A stretch of 64,000 nt of DNA. Origin: Competibacter_A sp037045535 (lineage in GTDB: Bacteria; Pseudomonadota; Gammaproteobacteria; Competibacterales; Competibacteraceae). Position numbers and translations under genes: made by a program. Shown in pieces: positions 45,201-55,170 of this stretch (positions within the stretch are counted from its first letter, which is position 1; each line of letters begins with the position of its first letter). The DNA lies in NCBI GenBank assembly GCA_037045535.1, contig JBAOHI010000072.1:1-64000 (forward strand), in the 5' to 3' direction. Below the pieces are notes generated by a model that saw only the letters and a program-made list of their open reading frames with translations, was not told the origin of the DNA and ran no database searches.

Positions 45201-46031
45201 ATGGTAAAAAAAACCTATCAAGTTACCATGATTGGTATAGCAGAGTCTGAGCGAAATATACTGCGCAATATTTTTAAATTGTCTCAATATCGTGGTTATG
45301 TCTATGTTGTCGCCGTTCCTGGCGAACCAACGGATATTTTAATCGTCGACGCCGACGATCCAAAAGCGATGGCCGAGTGGCGTCATAACAAGGAAGGGGC
45401 AAACCCGACTAGCGTCAGTTATAGGCCCAATATTCCAACTATCATGGTTACCAAGGAGCAGCCTTCGGATTCAGTGCTCTATTATATACGGCGTCCGTTC
45501 GTTGCCAGCCGAGTGATCAATGTCTTGGATCATCTGGCACATCGAGAGTTACAAGGTGATCGTGAGCGAATAATTGGAGTGGACCCTAACCAAAAAATAG
45601 TCGTTGAATCCGAGAAACCTGCCGTTGATACTAAAAAAGCCGATCCCGTTGTTGAAAGTAATATTTTGACTGCGCTGGTAGTCGATGATAGTGCCCCAGT
45701 AAGGAAACAGATCGAACTGGAGCTGAAAATGTTTGGCATCCAAGTCCATACTGCTGAAACTGGTGAGCAAGCGATTGATTATATTAATAAGAATTACTAC
45801 AATCTTATTTTTCTGGATGTGGTTTTGCCAGGGATTGATGGGTATCAGCTTTGCAAAATTTTTAAGAAGGACAAAACTAGAAAGAAAACCCCTGTGATTA
45901 TGCTAACGAGCAAATCTTCTCCGTTTGATCGAGTAAAAGGAGCTTTGGCAGGGTGCGATACTTATTTGACAAAGCCCGTCAAACAAGAAACGTTTCAGAA
46001 AACTGTAAAGAAGTATTTAAAGAGTAATTAA
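45201..46031 (+). CDS. PilG-like response regulator with N-terminal degenerate receiver
   Basis: A 276-aa protein. The C-terminal ~125 residues are a receiver: LTALVVDDSAPVRKQIELEL, YNLIFLDVVLPGIDGYQLC (phosphoacceptor), TPVIMLTSKSS and TYLTKPVKQETF. The first ~115 residues look like a second, degenerate receiver (GEPTDILIVDADDPKAM, IPTIMVTKEQ, RRPFVASRVINVLDHL), without the acidic cluster and with RRPF in place of KPF. In Pil-Chp systems PilG controls pilus extension. A 134-bp gap precedes it. Confidence 0.8.
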   Translation: MVKKTYQVTMIGIAESERNILRNIFKLSQYRGYVYVVAVPGEPTDILIVDADDPKAMAEWRHNKEGANPTSVSYRPNIPTIMVTKEQPSDSVLYYIRRPFVASRVINVLDHLAHRELQGDRERIIGVDPNQKIVVESEKPAVDTKKADPVVESNILTALVVDDSAPVRKQIELELKMFGIQVHTAETGEQAIDYINKNYYNLIFLDVVLPGIDGYQLCKIFKKDKTRKKTPVIMLTSKSSPFDRVKGALAGCDTYLTKPVKQETFQKTVKKYLKSN

Positions 46032-46085
46032 GTCATCCATGGCTTGAAGTGGTGATCTTGATTTTAAATTTCGAGGAGATAAGAA

Positions 46086-46451
46086 ATGGCGATTAATAAG
46101 ATATTGGTGGTGGATGACTCGCCTGCTGATCTAAAGAATATTAACGATATTCTTTCGGAAGCCGGTTTTTTCGTCGTTACCGCTGCTAATGGCAAGGAAG
46201 CTATTGAGAAGGCTAAAGCTGAAAAACCTAGTGTTATTTTTATGGATATTATCATGCCTACCATGGATGGTTTTGCCACTTGTCGTGCTTTATCCAATGA
46301 TGAAGGCACTAAAAGCATCCCCGTTATTTTCGTCACTAGCAAGAGTCAAAAAGCGGATCGTCTTTGGGCACAGATGCAAGGTGCTAAAGGGTATATTACC
46401 AAACCTTATTCGGCAGATGAGATCATCGATCAGCTGAAAGCCTTCCGCTAA
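46086..46451 (+). CDS. pilH: PilH-like single-domain response regulator
   Basis: A 121-aa CheY-like protein: NKILVVDDSPADLKNINDIL, PSVIFMDIIMPTMDGFATCRAL (phosphoacceptor), IPVIFVTSKSQKADRLWAQMQGAKGYITKPY. The QGA.GYI.KP ending is typical of PilH, which favours pilus retraction or acts as a phosphate sink. AGGAG precedes the ATG. The gene is 54 nt after the PilG-like gene. Confidence 0.85.
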   Translation: MAINKILVVDDSPADLKNINDILSEAGFFVVTAANGKEAIEKAKAEKPSVIFMDIIMPTMDGFATCRALSNDEGTKSIPVIFVTSKSQKADRLWAQMQGAKGYITKPYSADEIIDQLKAFR

Positions 46452-46537
46452 AGATGACTGCTTTCTATCTGCTGGGGATCTTAATGGCGTAATTTGATGG
46501 AAATATTTCCAAGCAAAAGATTGGGGAAAGCTGGACA

Positions 46538-47086
46538 ATGGTACAAAACGAGGTGGAAGATAATCGACGCTTGCTGATGCCTAGCGTGGCGCTTAGAGCT
46601 TTCGATCCAAAACAAAGGGCGCTGATAGGTTTTAAGTCATCGTTCCGCCAGCGAGTACGTTATGGGTTTCGGATTGACAGCCTCGGTTTTTTAATTGAAG
46701 CGAATACAGTAAGCGAGGTTGTCGAGGAACCGATTGTCTATCCCATTCCGCAAACGCCGTCGTGGCTGGCTGGACTGATCAATCTGCGTGGCAACTTGGT
46801 GCCCGTTTTTGATTTGAGGTTATCTCTAAGATTGGGAAATGCTGCTCAGGGAAAGTATTATTTGTTACTGCTCGGCGAGGGTGAGGATATGGTGAGCTTT
46901 TTTGTGGAGAATTTACCTCAGCCCGTAAATACCGCTCATAAGCTGGTTCACCCGCCACCGTTGCCGGCGGCACTGCGCGGCTATACCACCGATGTTTATA
47001 GTTCCGATAAAATTATTTGGGTGGAATTCGATCATCGTGGTTTTTTTCAGTCACTGGCGGCAGCTGCTTCGGCCACTGAATCTTAA
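46538..47086 (+). CDS. pilI: CheW-like adaptor (PilI type)
   Basis: A 182-aa CheW-domain protein: YGFRIDSLGFLIEANTVSEVVEEPIVYPIPQTPSWLAGLINLRGNLVPVFDLR is a full CheW signature. It couples receptor and kinase. Its place between PilH-like and PilJ-like genes matches pilI. It ends with a short Ala/Ser tail. A 285-bp gap without a recognisable gene (47087-47371) follows. Confidence 0.85.
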   Translation: MVQNEVEDNRRLLMPSVALRAFDPKQRALIGFKSSFRQRVRYGFRIDSLGFLIEANTVSEVVEEPIVYPIPQTPSWLAGLINLRGNLVPVFDLRLSLRLGNAAQGKYYLLLLGEGEDMVSFFVENLPQPVNTAHKLVHPPPLPAALRGYTTDVYSSDKIIWVEFDHRGFFQSLAAAASATES

Positions 47087-47371
47087 ATGTTGAATATCTC
47101 TGCTAGCTATACTTAAAGGCGATCTGGTATTTATCGAGGCTTGATAATTTTCCATTTAAAGAAGCAGATGGATGCTGCCAAACTAAATTCTATCGAAAAT
47201 AGTCCAATTTATGATTGGCTTAAATTAAGGTTTAAGATTGTAGCCAAGGAGTTCTTAATTATAGGGTTTTGAGCAAGCTTAATCAGGTTGATAGTTTAGA
47301 GTAAGGGATTCGAAGTCAACCTCCTGAATGAAACTAGCTGTATTTCTTAATTTCTTCGGTGAAAGGCGGTC

Positions 47372-49165
47372 ATGGGCAATTTGAGAATTGGCATACGTTT
47401 GTTCATTCTAATCGCTGTTGTGTTGTTGGCATTGTTGGTCATTGGGCTCACCAGCTATATGGGCCTCATCCAATCAACTGATGCTTTGACTAAGCTTAAT
47501 AAAGCTAATGTCGATCAATCGATCTTAGAGAGACTAGGGCGTATGATTGAGGTCGATATACCCAATTTGGCAAATAGCGCGAATTTAGGCGCGATCTCTT
47601 TCGACCAAGCCACCAGGGATTTAGAGAAGATCAGGGTCCAGGACGAAAAAGTGTGGGAAGATCTGATCCAAGCCGTCCCCGACAGCGACAAGGCCAGTCT
47701 TCTGGAAAAGAAAGAAATTACCGGTCAAGCGATCAGTGAGCTCGGACGCTTGTTCGCGGCGCGTGATCGCAATAACTTGAATTTATATCTTGCGAACGAT
47801 TTGAGTGGGGTGAGAGACCCTATTCAGACTGAGATCTTGAGTCCTAGAAGACAACAAATCGAGCAAGATACCAAGGCCTTGCTGCAGCGCTCCCTGACGT
47901 TCAGTCGGAATTTTGAACTTATCCTGATCGTGATCGGATTGGTGGGAATACTAGTCGCCACTGGATTGGGGGCATTTACCTATAACTCCATCGCGAAACC
48001 AGTCGAAAAGATAGCCGACACCATGCAGCAGGTATCTGCCGGCAATTTTTCCGCTCGTGTTAACTTGGTTGGGGGCGATGAATTGGCCACGCTGGGTCGA
48101 GAGTTTGATCGGCTGTTGAACGAACGGGTGGCGGCCTTGGTGGAAACCGAGCAGGCTAACGAACAACTCAATGACTCTATCATTCAGTTGCTACAGGCGG
48201 TGTCGCAACTCAGCCAGCGTGACCTGACAGTCACGGTGCCGGTTAATGAGGATATTACTGGCCCGATGGCCGACGCCTTAAATCTGTTGACTTCCGAAAC
48301 TGCGAAGGTGCTGGCGAATGTCACGCAGCTTTCCGAGGATGTTGCCGCCGCTTCGAACAAGGTGAAGGCGCAATCCGATGCCGTCCTCGCCGTGGCCGAC
48401 GAGGAACGCCAGGAGGTCGAGCGGGCTGCGACCGAACTGACCACCGCTGCCGAAGACATGGACCGTATCGCGGGCTTGGCCAAGGCGTGCAACCAGACGG
48501 CCGGCGAGGCCATCGACACCACGCGCAAGGCTCTGGAAACCGTGGAAAGCACGGTCGATGGCATCACCAACACCCGTGATACCATCCGGGAGACGGAAAA
48601 GCGTATCAAGCGTCTGGGCGAACGTTCCCAGGAAATCAGTGGGGTGGTGAATCTGATCAACACCATTGCCGAACGCACGCATATTCTGGCGCTGAACGCT
48701 AGCATGCATGCCGCCTCAGCGGGTGAAGCGGGCCGAGGCTTCGCGGTGGTGGCCGACGAAGTGCAACGACTGGCTGAGAACGCCCGCGAGGCAACGTCGC
48801 AAATCGCTACTTTGGTCAGCAGTATCCAGGTGGAAACCGCCGATACCGCGAACGCTATGAACCAAGCCATTGCCGAAGTGGTGGAAGGTAGCCGTTTGGC
48901 TGAGCAAGCTGGCGAGCAGATGAGAAAAACTCAGCAGACCACGGCCGAACTAGTGGCATCGGTCCAGCAAATTGCGGCTCGTTCCCAAGACCAGGCCCGT
49001 GTCAGTAGCGCCTTGCTGGAACGGGCCAAACAAATTCAGAACAGCACTCTGCAAACTGGCCAGCAATTGATGGAGCAAGGTCAGTATACCGAGAGCTTGG
49101 TGGACTTCGCGGGGAGTCTGTTGGATTCGGTCCGGGTGTTCAAGTTACCTGTAGAAAGCGCCTGA
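47372..49165 (+). CDS. pilJ: PilJ-like methyl-accepting chemotaxis protein
   Basis: A 597-aa receptor. TM1 (residues ~8-32, LFILIAVVLLALLVIGLTSY) and TM2 (~183-205, LILIVIGLVGILVATGLGAF) enclose a ~150-aa periplasmic sensor, followed by HAMP (SIAKPVEKIADTMQQVSAGNFSARV) and a long cytoplasmic coiled coil. The signalling tip is ILALNASMHAASAGEAGRGFAVVADEVQRLAENA. Compared with PilJ the periplasmic part is similar in size. It would sense surface contact or a pilin signal. Confidence 0.85.
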   Translation: MGNLRIGIRLFILIAVVLLALLVIGLTSYMGLIQSTDALTKLNKANVDQSILERLGRMIEVDIPNLANSANLGAISFDQATRDLEKIRVQDEKVWEDLIQAVPDSDKASLLEKKEITGQAISELGRLFAARDRNNLNLYLANDLSGVRDPIQTEILSPRRQQIEQDTKALLQRSLTFSRNFELILIVIGLVGILVATGLGAFTYNSIAKPVEKIADTMQQVSAGNFSARVNLVGGDELATLGREFDRLLNERVAALVETEQANEQLNDSIIQLLQAVSQLSQRDLTVTVPVNEDITGPMADALNLLTSETAKVLANVTQLSEDVAAASNKVKAQSDAVLAVADEERQEVERAATELTTAAEDMDRIAGLAKACNQTAGEAIDTTRKALETVESTVDGITNTRDTIRETEKRIKRLGERSQEISGVVNLINTIAERTHILALNASMHAASAGEAGRGFAVVADEVQRLAENAREATSQIATLVSSIQVETADTANAMNQAIAEVVEGSRLAEQAGEQMRKTQQTTAELVASVQQIAARSQDQARVSSALLERAKQIQNSTLQTGQQLMEQGQYTESLVDFAGSLLDSVRVFKLPVESA

Positions 49166-49226
49166 GATCTGTTGCTCCGCGTGATTTCGACGCTTATCTC
49201 GATTGCTCCAGCGGGACGGAAAGCCC

Positions 49227-52200
49227 ATGACCACCCTATCCGACGAGATATCCTCCGCGCTGGAAGCGGAAGTCGCTGCCGTCGTTGATGTGCTGTTAGA
49301 GTCGTTCTGCGATCCGGATGCTATCGGCGATCCCGCCGTTGTCGCCGACAGCCTCGGGCGGTATCTCGATCATGTCGAACGGCTCGGTGTTTTGGCGGAA
49401 CAGAGCGGGCTGATGGGATTCAGCCAGGTTTGCTCCCAGTTTCGAGGACGATTGACGATGCTGGCCAGCCGAGAGAGTGCGCTGGCCGATGAGTGTCGCG
49501 AATTGCTGGAGGAATGGCCGGCTCTGGCTATGGGCTATCTGGAAGCGCTCGCCGATCCTGGAGCGAGCGAAGCTTTGATAAGCCACCTGCAAAATCCGAT
49601 TTGGTCTTTACCGCTGCCCGAATGGGAAGCCACGGATTTGCTGGCGCGGCTGGTCGATCCTTGGCATACCGATTTGGAAGAAAAGCCGATCGCTGCTCTT
49701 CAGGATGAGACAATGGCCGTCGCACCGGAAGTTTCTGCGGAGGATGTAGAAACTCCAGAAACAGCCGAGCCTGCGGCAGCCGCGCCCCAGGAATGGTCGA
49801 GTACGATAGCCCCCACCCTTTTGCAAGCCGACGTTTCTGAAGTGGCGCAAACGCCAGCGGTCGTCGAAGTTCCGACTGTGGAGGATGCTTCGCCGCTCAC
49901 GTCCACACCGTCGGCGATGGAAGTCGCTATTCCAGCCGCGGAGGCAGAACTGGTGGTAGAGGCTGCCATTCCAGCCACGGAGGAAGAAAGCGCGCTTGCA
50001 GCACCGGCCTTCGTGATGGTGGCAGAGTCGATTCAGGATTGGCGCGATTTGCCAGAGCTGCCGAAGGCAGAGATTATCCAGGCTCCGACTCTGATCGGAC
50101 AGCCGCAAGCAATCGATGGCTGATCCGATTCCGACGGAAACTCTAGTGGTGGAAAGCGGAATCGAAGCCGTCGTACCGGAATCGCCGACGCACGAAGCGA
50201 TGTTGGCATTGCCAGGAGTCCGAAGAGATCGCGCGCCGAATACGAGTCTCTCAAACCGGAATTGCCGGAGCCTGAGGCGGTCGGATTGGCAGCCGAGATG
50301 GAGCCTCTGGAATCGGCTGCCGCCGCGACGGAGTTGGAGTCAGAATCGACCCGCGAGGACGAGGCGGCAACAGCGCTGCCAGGATTCGATCAGGAGCTGG
50401 TGGAACTGCTTCAAAGCGAGGTCGGTTCGATTATCGAAACGACCGGGGATATGAAAGCCGTTGCGTTTGATCCGGCTGCCGACATCGAGGTTCGCTCCGA
50501 GACGCTGATGAATTATGCCGAGCAAATCGCGCGCTTGGCCGATGCTGCCGAAGCGCTGGGTTTGAGCGGCTTGCAACAAACCTGCGCCCATTTAAGCGGC
50601 AATGTAATGGCATTCGCATCCGAAGCTCGGTCGCTGACTGCGGGAGAATATGAACTCATCGCGGCTTGGCCCGCGCGGGCGATGCGCTATCTACAAAAGC
50701 TTCCGGATCGAAGTGCCAGCCAATTCCTGGTTGACTGCCTGCTGCCTGCCGGCTGGCCGAATCCCCTGCCAGCGGAAGACGTGAGCGCACTCGTCGAGCT
50801 ATTGGCTGCTCCTACCTTTGTAGTGCCGGAAGCGATGGCAGTGGAGGCCCGACCTCTGGAGGCTTTGCCAGAGGATGTGTCCTTGGTACTGCCGGAGGAT
50901 GTGAATCCCGAGCTGTTAGACAGCCTGCTACAGGAACTGCCCAGTCAGACGGCGGAATTGTCCGCTGCCATCCAACGCCTGGCCGCCGGCGATGGTGTTT
51001 TGCAGGATGTGGAAGTGGCCCAGCGTATCGCGCATACCGTGAAGGGAGCCGGTAACACCGTGGGCGTGCGAGGAATCGCCAGTCTCACCCACCACATGGA
51101 AGATATCCTGCAAGCATTCTCCAAGCATCGGGCGTTGCCGAACCGCCGGCTTGCCGAGGCATTGATGTCTGCTGTCGATTGCCTGGAAGGCATGAGCGAA
51201 GCGTTGGTGGGGCTTGGAGCGCCCCCGTCCCAGGCTCGGGAGGTTTTGCAAACCATTCTCGATTGGGCCAACCGGATTGACCGGGAGGGTTTGCCGAAGG
51301 ATGACGCTGTTCCCCACCATACGGTGCCCAAACCGGTTGTTCCTCCGATCAAACTGGGAGAAATGGCGGACGTTACCGAAGCCGCCGAAGCCGCTGAAGC
51401 CGCTGAAGCCGTCAAGACAGCGGCAGTGGCGGCGGCTGGAGCGCAACAGGCGACCGTTCCCCTGTTGCGGGTGCCGGCAACCCTGGTGGAAGAGCTGCTA
51501 CGATTGGTGGGTGAATCGATCATTCTAACCGGTCAGGTCCAAGAACGGACGCGGAAAGCACTACGCCAGATCCGAGCTGTGCAAGCCCAGCATCAGGTTT
51601 TTCAGCAACTCACCGCCGATCTGGAACAATTGGTGGAAATCCGTGGGATCGCGCCCTCGCAGACCAAGATTGCGAGCAAGAACGGATTCGATCCACTGGA
51701 ACTGGAGCAGTACAACGAGTTAAATACCGTCACCCATCGCTTGTTGGAGGCTGCTGCCGATAGTCGCGCCCTGGGTCAAGATATCCGTGAGGGACTAAAC
51801 GCCTTGGATGACCTGTTGGTAACGCAGGGGCGTCTGCACCGTCAAAGCCAGGAAGCCGTGTTGCGAACTCGCATGGTCTCCGTCAAAACCATTGTGCCGC
51901 GATTGCAGCGCAGCGTGCGCCAGACCTGTCGCTTGACCGATAAGGAAGTCGACTTTCTAGTCGCCGGTGATGCGACCTTGATGGACAGCGATTTGCTGGC
52001 CGATATTGTCGATCCATTGATGCACGTCCTGCGGAACGCAGTCGATCACGGTATCGAATCGCCAGAGCGGCGTCTTGCGTCGGGCAAGAATCCGGTCGGT
52101 CGGATTAACCTTTCTTTTGTACGAGAGGGCGATACCATCGTGGTGCGTTGTCGGGATGATGGCGCCGGGCTGGATTTCGCCACTATCCGCCGCGTGGCCA

Positions 52201-53288
52201 AAGAAAAAGGACTGATCGCGGCCGATGCCGAGCCTGGGGAGGCAGAACTCAGTCAACTGATTGTAAATTCTGGATTTTCAACCCGGACCGAAGCCACCCA
52301 GACCTCGGGGCGCGGTATCGGTTTGGATGCGGTCTATAGCCGCATCAGAGGGCTGAAAGGTTCATTCCAAATTCGTTCCGAGACCGGCCGAGGCTGTCTA
52401 ATGGAGTTTCGACTCCCCGTCACCTTGATCGCCGTTCACGCCTTATTGGTTCGCCTGCAAGGGCAGCGATTTGCCGTTTCCAGTCGCGGAATCCAACAGA
52501 TTCTCTATGTGGGCTTAGGAGAAATCCGCCAACTGGGTGCGAAAACAGTCTATCAGCTCGGTGACGATTTCTACGAGTTAGTCTCTCTCGGGGTTCTGCT
52601 CAATCTTTCCAAGGATCGCCGTGACGCCGAGCGTCAGACGCCGGCTATGTTTTTGGTGCGGGATGGAACCGGAGTCACACGCGCTGTGTTGGCAGATGAA
52701 GTATTGGATAGCCGCGATCTGGTGGTCAAGCCGCTAGGTCGTTACTTCCCTCGACTGCCTGGTATCGTCGGCGCCACGATTCTGGGCGACGGCGGCGTGG
52801 TCCCGGTGCTCGATTTGCCGGAATTGCTGAGCGCGCCATTATCGGATCCTCTCACGCCAACCTATCGAGAAAGGACGCCCACACCCACCGTGCCTCGGCC
52901 CAAGAAACGCATGGCGCTGGTGGTGGATGATTCCCTGAGTGCCCGTCGGGCGCTGGCGCAAGCGGTCGAAGACGCGGGGTTTGACGTGCGCACGGCCCGT
53001 GACGGGTTGGAAGCTGTCGCCATAATTGAAGCGCAGCGACCTGATTTATTGCTGGTTGATTTGGAAATGCCGCGCATGAATGGCTTAGAACTCACTGCCC
53101 ACATCCGGGGACGAGAACCGACCCGCACTTTGCCCGTGATTATGGTCACGTCCCGTTCCACCGCCAAGCACCGCCGGGAGGCTGAGGCCGTGGGCGTCAA
53201 TTTCTATATGACCAAGCCGTTTACCGACGATGAATTGCTCCAGAACATCCATTCTGCCTTGAATGCTGGTGTGGCGGTGAGCGGATGA
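49227..53288 (+). CDS. chpA: ChpA-like hybrid CheA kinase (two compensating frameshifts)
   Basis: About 1350 aa. The N-terminal ~300 residues are acidic, Ala/Pro/Glu-rich linker after a helical start (SDEISSALEAEVAAVVDVLLE). An in-frame stop at 50121-50123 and a shift near 50100-50120 are compensated near 50205-50225; between them the +1 frame reads VVESGIEAVVPESPT. The second part has an Hpt domain (RIAHTVKGAGNTVG), N box (LMHVLRNAVDHGIESPERR), DDGAGLD, GRGIGLDAV, a CheW domain and a receiver (LVVDDSLSARRAL, LLVDLEMPRMNG, MVTSRS, MTKPF). Only one Hpt His is clear, fewer than in Pseudomonas ChpA. A start of 53285 for the next gene overlaps its stop. Confidence 0.85.
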
Positions 53289-53800
53289 TCGTGGACATCC
53301 CATTATCTGGAACGGAGGCCGTAGCGGGAGTGCTCGAAACCGCTCCGGTTGAGGTGCCCTTGCTGGTGGCCATCTATCTCGACGGCCGCCGTTTGCTGTT
53401 GCCTCAACGGGAAGTGTTTTCCCTTGAGTCGGTTTTAGATGTGAGACGAGGAGGGGTACAGCCTCCTGCTGCCGGAGTAATCGAGTTGGTCGAGGAGGAA
53501 TGGCCGGTTTATTGTTTGAGTGGGGAAACATTGACGCCGGCGCTGGATTTTCCCTCTCCGCGTCGTATTTGCTTGTTGTTGAGTGATGGCTACTACCGCT
53601 TAGCGATTGTCTGCGATCAGGTCGAAACGCTGGCGTATTCACCCCGTGCCGCTTACCCGCTTCCGCCTTGCTTGGCGAAACCGGGTGCGCTGATCGAACG
53701 GCTAGTCGTGCATGGGGAGACCGTTGGTTGCATGACCACAACCGCGCGCCTAGCTGTCTATTGCCAGCGCGACATGGACTGGAATTCCCGAAATGGCTGA
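53285..53800 (+). CDS. CheW-like accessory protein (ChpC-type)
   Basis: A 171-aa protein with weak CheW resemblance: LLVAIYLDGRRLLLPQREVFSLESVLDVRR, PVYCLSGETL, and RLAIVCDQVETLAYSP. Its start overlaps the chpA stop (ATGA), and its end overlaps the next gene by 8 nt. It probably modulates coupling between receptor and kinase, like ChpC. Confidence 0.65.
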   Translation: MIVDIPLSGTEAVAGVLETAPVEVPLLVAIYLDGRRLLLPQREVFSLESVLDVRRGGVQPPAAGVIELVEEEWPVYCLSGETLTPALDFPSPRRICLLLSDGYYRLAIVCDQVETLAYSPRAAYPLPPCLAKPGALIERLVVHGETVGCMTTTARLAVYCQRDMDWNSRNG

Positions 53801-54260
53801 AGCGTCTGCTTGGTTGCTAACGCTGGACCCGCAAGTGCGGGCGGCCGTGGGCGAGCGGGAGATGGTGCATCTGGTGCAATTACCCACCGTGTTCGATATC
53901 CCAGATGCGCCTCGTTATTGCCGACAAGTATTGCTTTGGCAGGAAGGAATTGTGCCGATTTTGGACTTGGCCGCTTGGCTGAGCGGGCGATATGCTGTTT
54001 TGGCGCCAGCCCTAGTGGGCATTTTCGCTTATCAAGCGGCCGATGCGATCGCGTATGGGGCTTTGCCGTTGACAGGCGTGCCGACACGCCGCCGGGTGAA
54101 CGACGAACAAGCGTGCGCTTTGCCCGAACAGCCGCCGGGCTGGGTCTGTATCGCGTTCTCTTGTTTTAAGGACGGAGATAGTGAAGTTCCAATCCTGGAT
54201 CTGCGGCGCCTTTTCTCAGGCACCCTGCACGATATTGATCCGTTGGCCGAAATCAGCTAG
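53793..54260 (+). CDS. CheW-like protein, second copy
   Basis: A 155-aa protein: EMVHLVQLPTVFDIPDAPRYCRQVLLWQEGIVPILDLAAWLSGR matches the second half of a CheW fold (P-hydrophobic-D-L), and VPILDLRRLFSG repeats it. It is overlapped by the preceding gene. With the preceding gene it gives this operon two extra adaptors. Confidence 0.6.
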   Translation: MAEASAWLLTLDPQVRAAVGEREMVHLVQLPTVFDIPDAPRYCRQVLLWQEGIVPILDLAAWLSGRYAVLAPALVGIFAYQAADAIAYGALPLTGVPTRRRVNDEQACALPEQPPGWVCIAFSCFKDGDSEVPILDLRRLFSGTLHDIDPLAEIS

Positions 54261-54274
54261 GAGAAAACCCGCCC

Positions 54275-54655
54275 ATGATAAAAGATGATCTGATAGAAAG
54301 CGATTGGAGCGAGGAAGATAGACGTGCTTACGAGCGTTACAGTGTTGAATTTTATCTTTGCGTTTACAGTCGAGACACTGGCATTCTGATCGGCCATGTC
54401 GTGGACATTAGTTTGGGTGGAATACAATTGCTGAGCGAAGCCCTCATCGCCGACGATGATTCCATCCGATTACGCATGGATGTTTCCTTGGAAAGCGGTA
54501 AAAAAGATGTCATTGAGTTTGAGGCGCGGAAAATATGGCAAGCCGAGGATTTAAATCCTGGCTTTTATAATATTGGCTTTCAATTTCTGGATTTATCACT
54601 GGCTGCCGTGAACAGCGTTCAAGCCATTATCAACGAAATCGACGCCAGCCTGTGA
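54275..54655 (+). CDS. PilZ-domain protein
   Basis: A 126-aa PilZ protein: EDRRAYERYSVEFYL has the RxxxR-like motif variant (RRAYER), and GHVVDISLGGIQLLSE has the D-x-S-x-x-G motif for cyclic-di-GMP. It closes the chemosensory operon 14 nt after the previous gene, so cyclic-di-GMP may feed into pilus control. Confidence 0.8.
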   Translation: MIKDDLIESDWSEEDRRAYERYSVEFYLCVYSRDTGILIGHVVDISLGGIQLLSEALIADDDSIRLRMDVSLESGKKDVIEFEARKIWQAEDLNPGFYNIGFQFLDLSLAAVNSVQAIINEIDASL

Positions 54656-54700
54656 AAGGTGATCTCAGGGAGCCGTGACTATTCGCCACCACGGGTGTAT

Positions 54701-55025
54701 TCACCAGCTTGCGAGCGCGGGGTTAGGCGTGCGGAATCTGGCGATTCCCGTTTGGAATTCTGGTCGCGCAGATAACTCTGTGATTGATGCCAGCGATGTG
54801 GGAATACCGCGCGCTTTCAGGCGCTCGTAAAGCGAGTGGTCCCGCTCCAGACGGAGCAATCCCTCGCGTAATGCCTCGGCATCTTCCGGCTCGAAGACCA
54901 GTTCCACTCCTTCGCGTTCCACGATTTCGGCGGACTCGTCCGCCACCCCGTGCGGCACCGGAATACCCATGCCCCTGCACTCAAACAACTTGGATGGCGT
55001 GACCTTGGGGTAGTCATGAAATCCA
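54701..55025 (-). pseudogene. C-terminal remnant of a glycosyltransferase (GT4-like)
   Basis: After a stop, the frame reads SFGFHDYPKVTPSKLFECRGMGIPVPHGVADESAEIVEREGVELVFEPEDAEALREGLLRLERDHSLYERL. This is the nucleotide-sugar-binding end of a family-4 glycosyltransferase (P-SK-FE-M--G-P and EPED--AL motifs). Everything N-terminal is missing. It lies between the PilZ gene and the broken cls. Confidence 0.65.
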
Positions 55026-55170
55026 AATGATTAGCCGATTTTCCGAGAATGATAGGGGCTTTCTGACGAGCTGGGAAATCCATTGTCTCAGGGTACAATT
55101 AAGGCGTTCCGCTGTGATTCGTCTGTCCGGATTCTTTACCCACCGCCCGAAGGTTGCGCAGTCTGGTTGG

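Noticed and set aside
50116..50454. A separate 112-codon gene within the chpA region
   Set aside because: Its first part continues the ChpA linker in a shifted frame and its end is antisense-like noise, so it is better explained by two indels.
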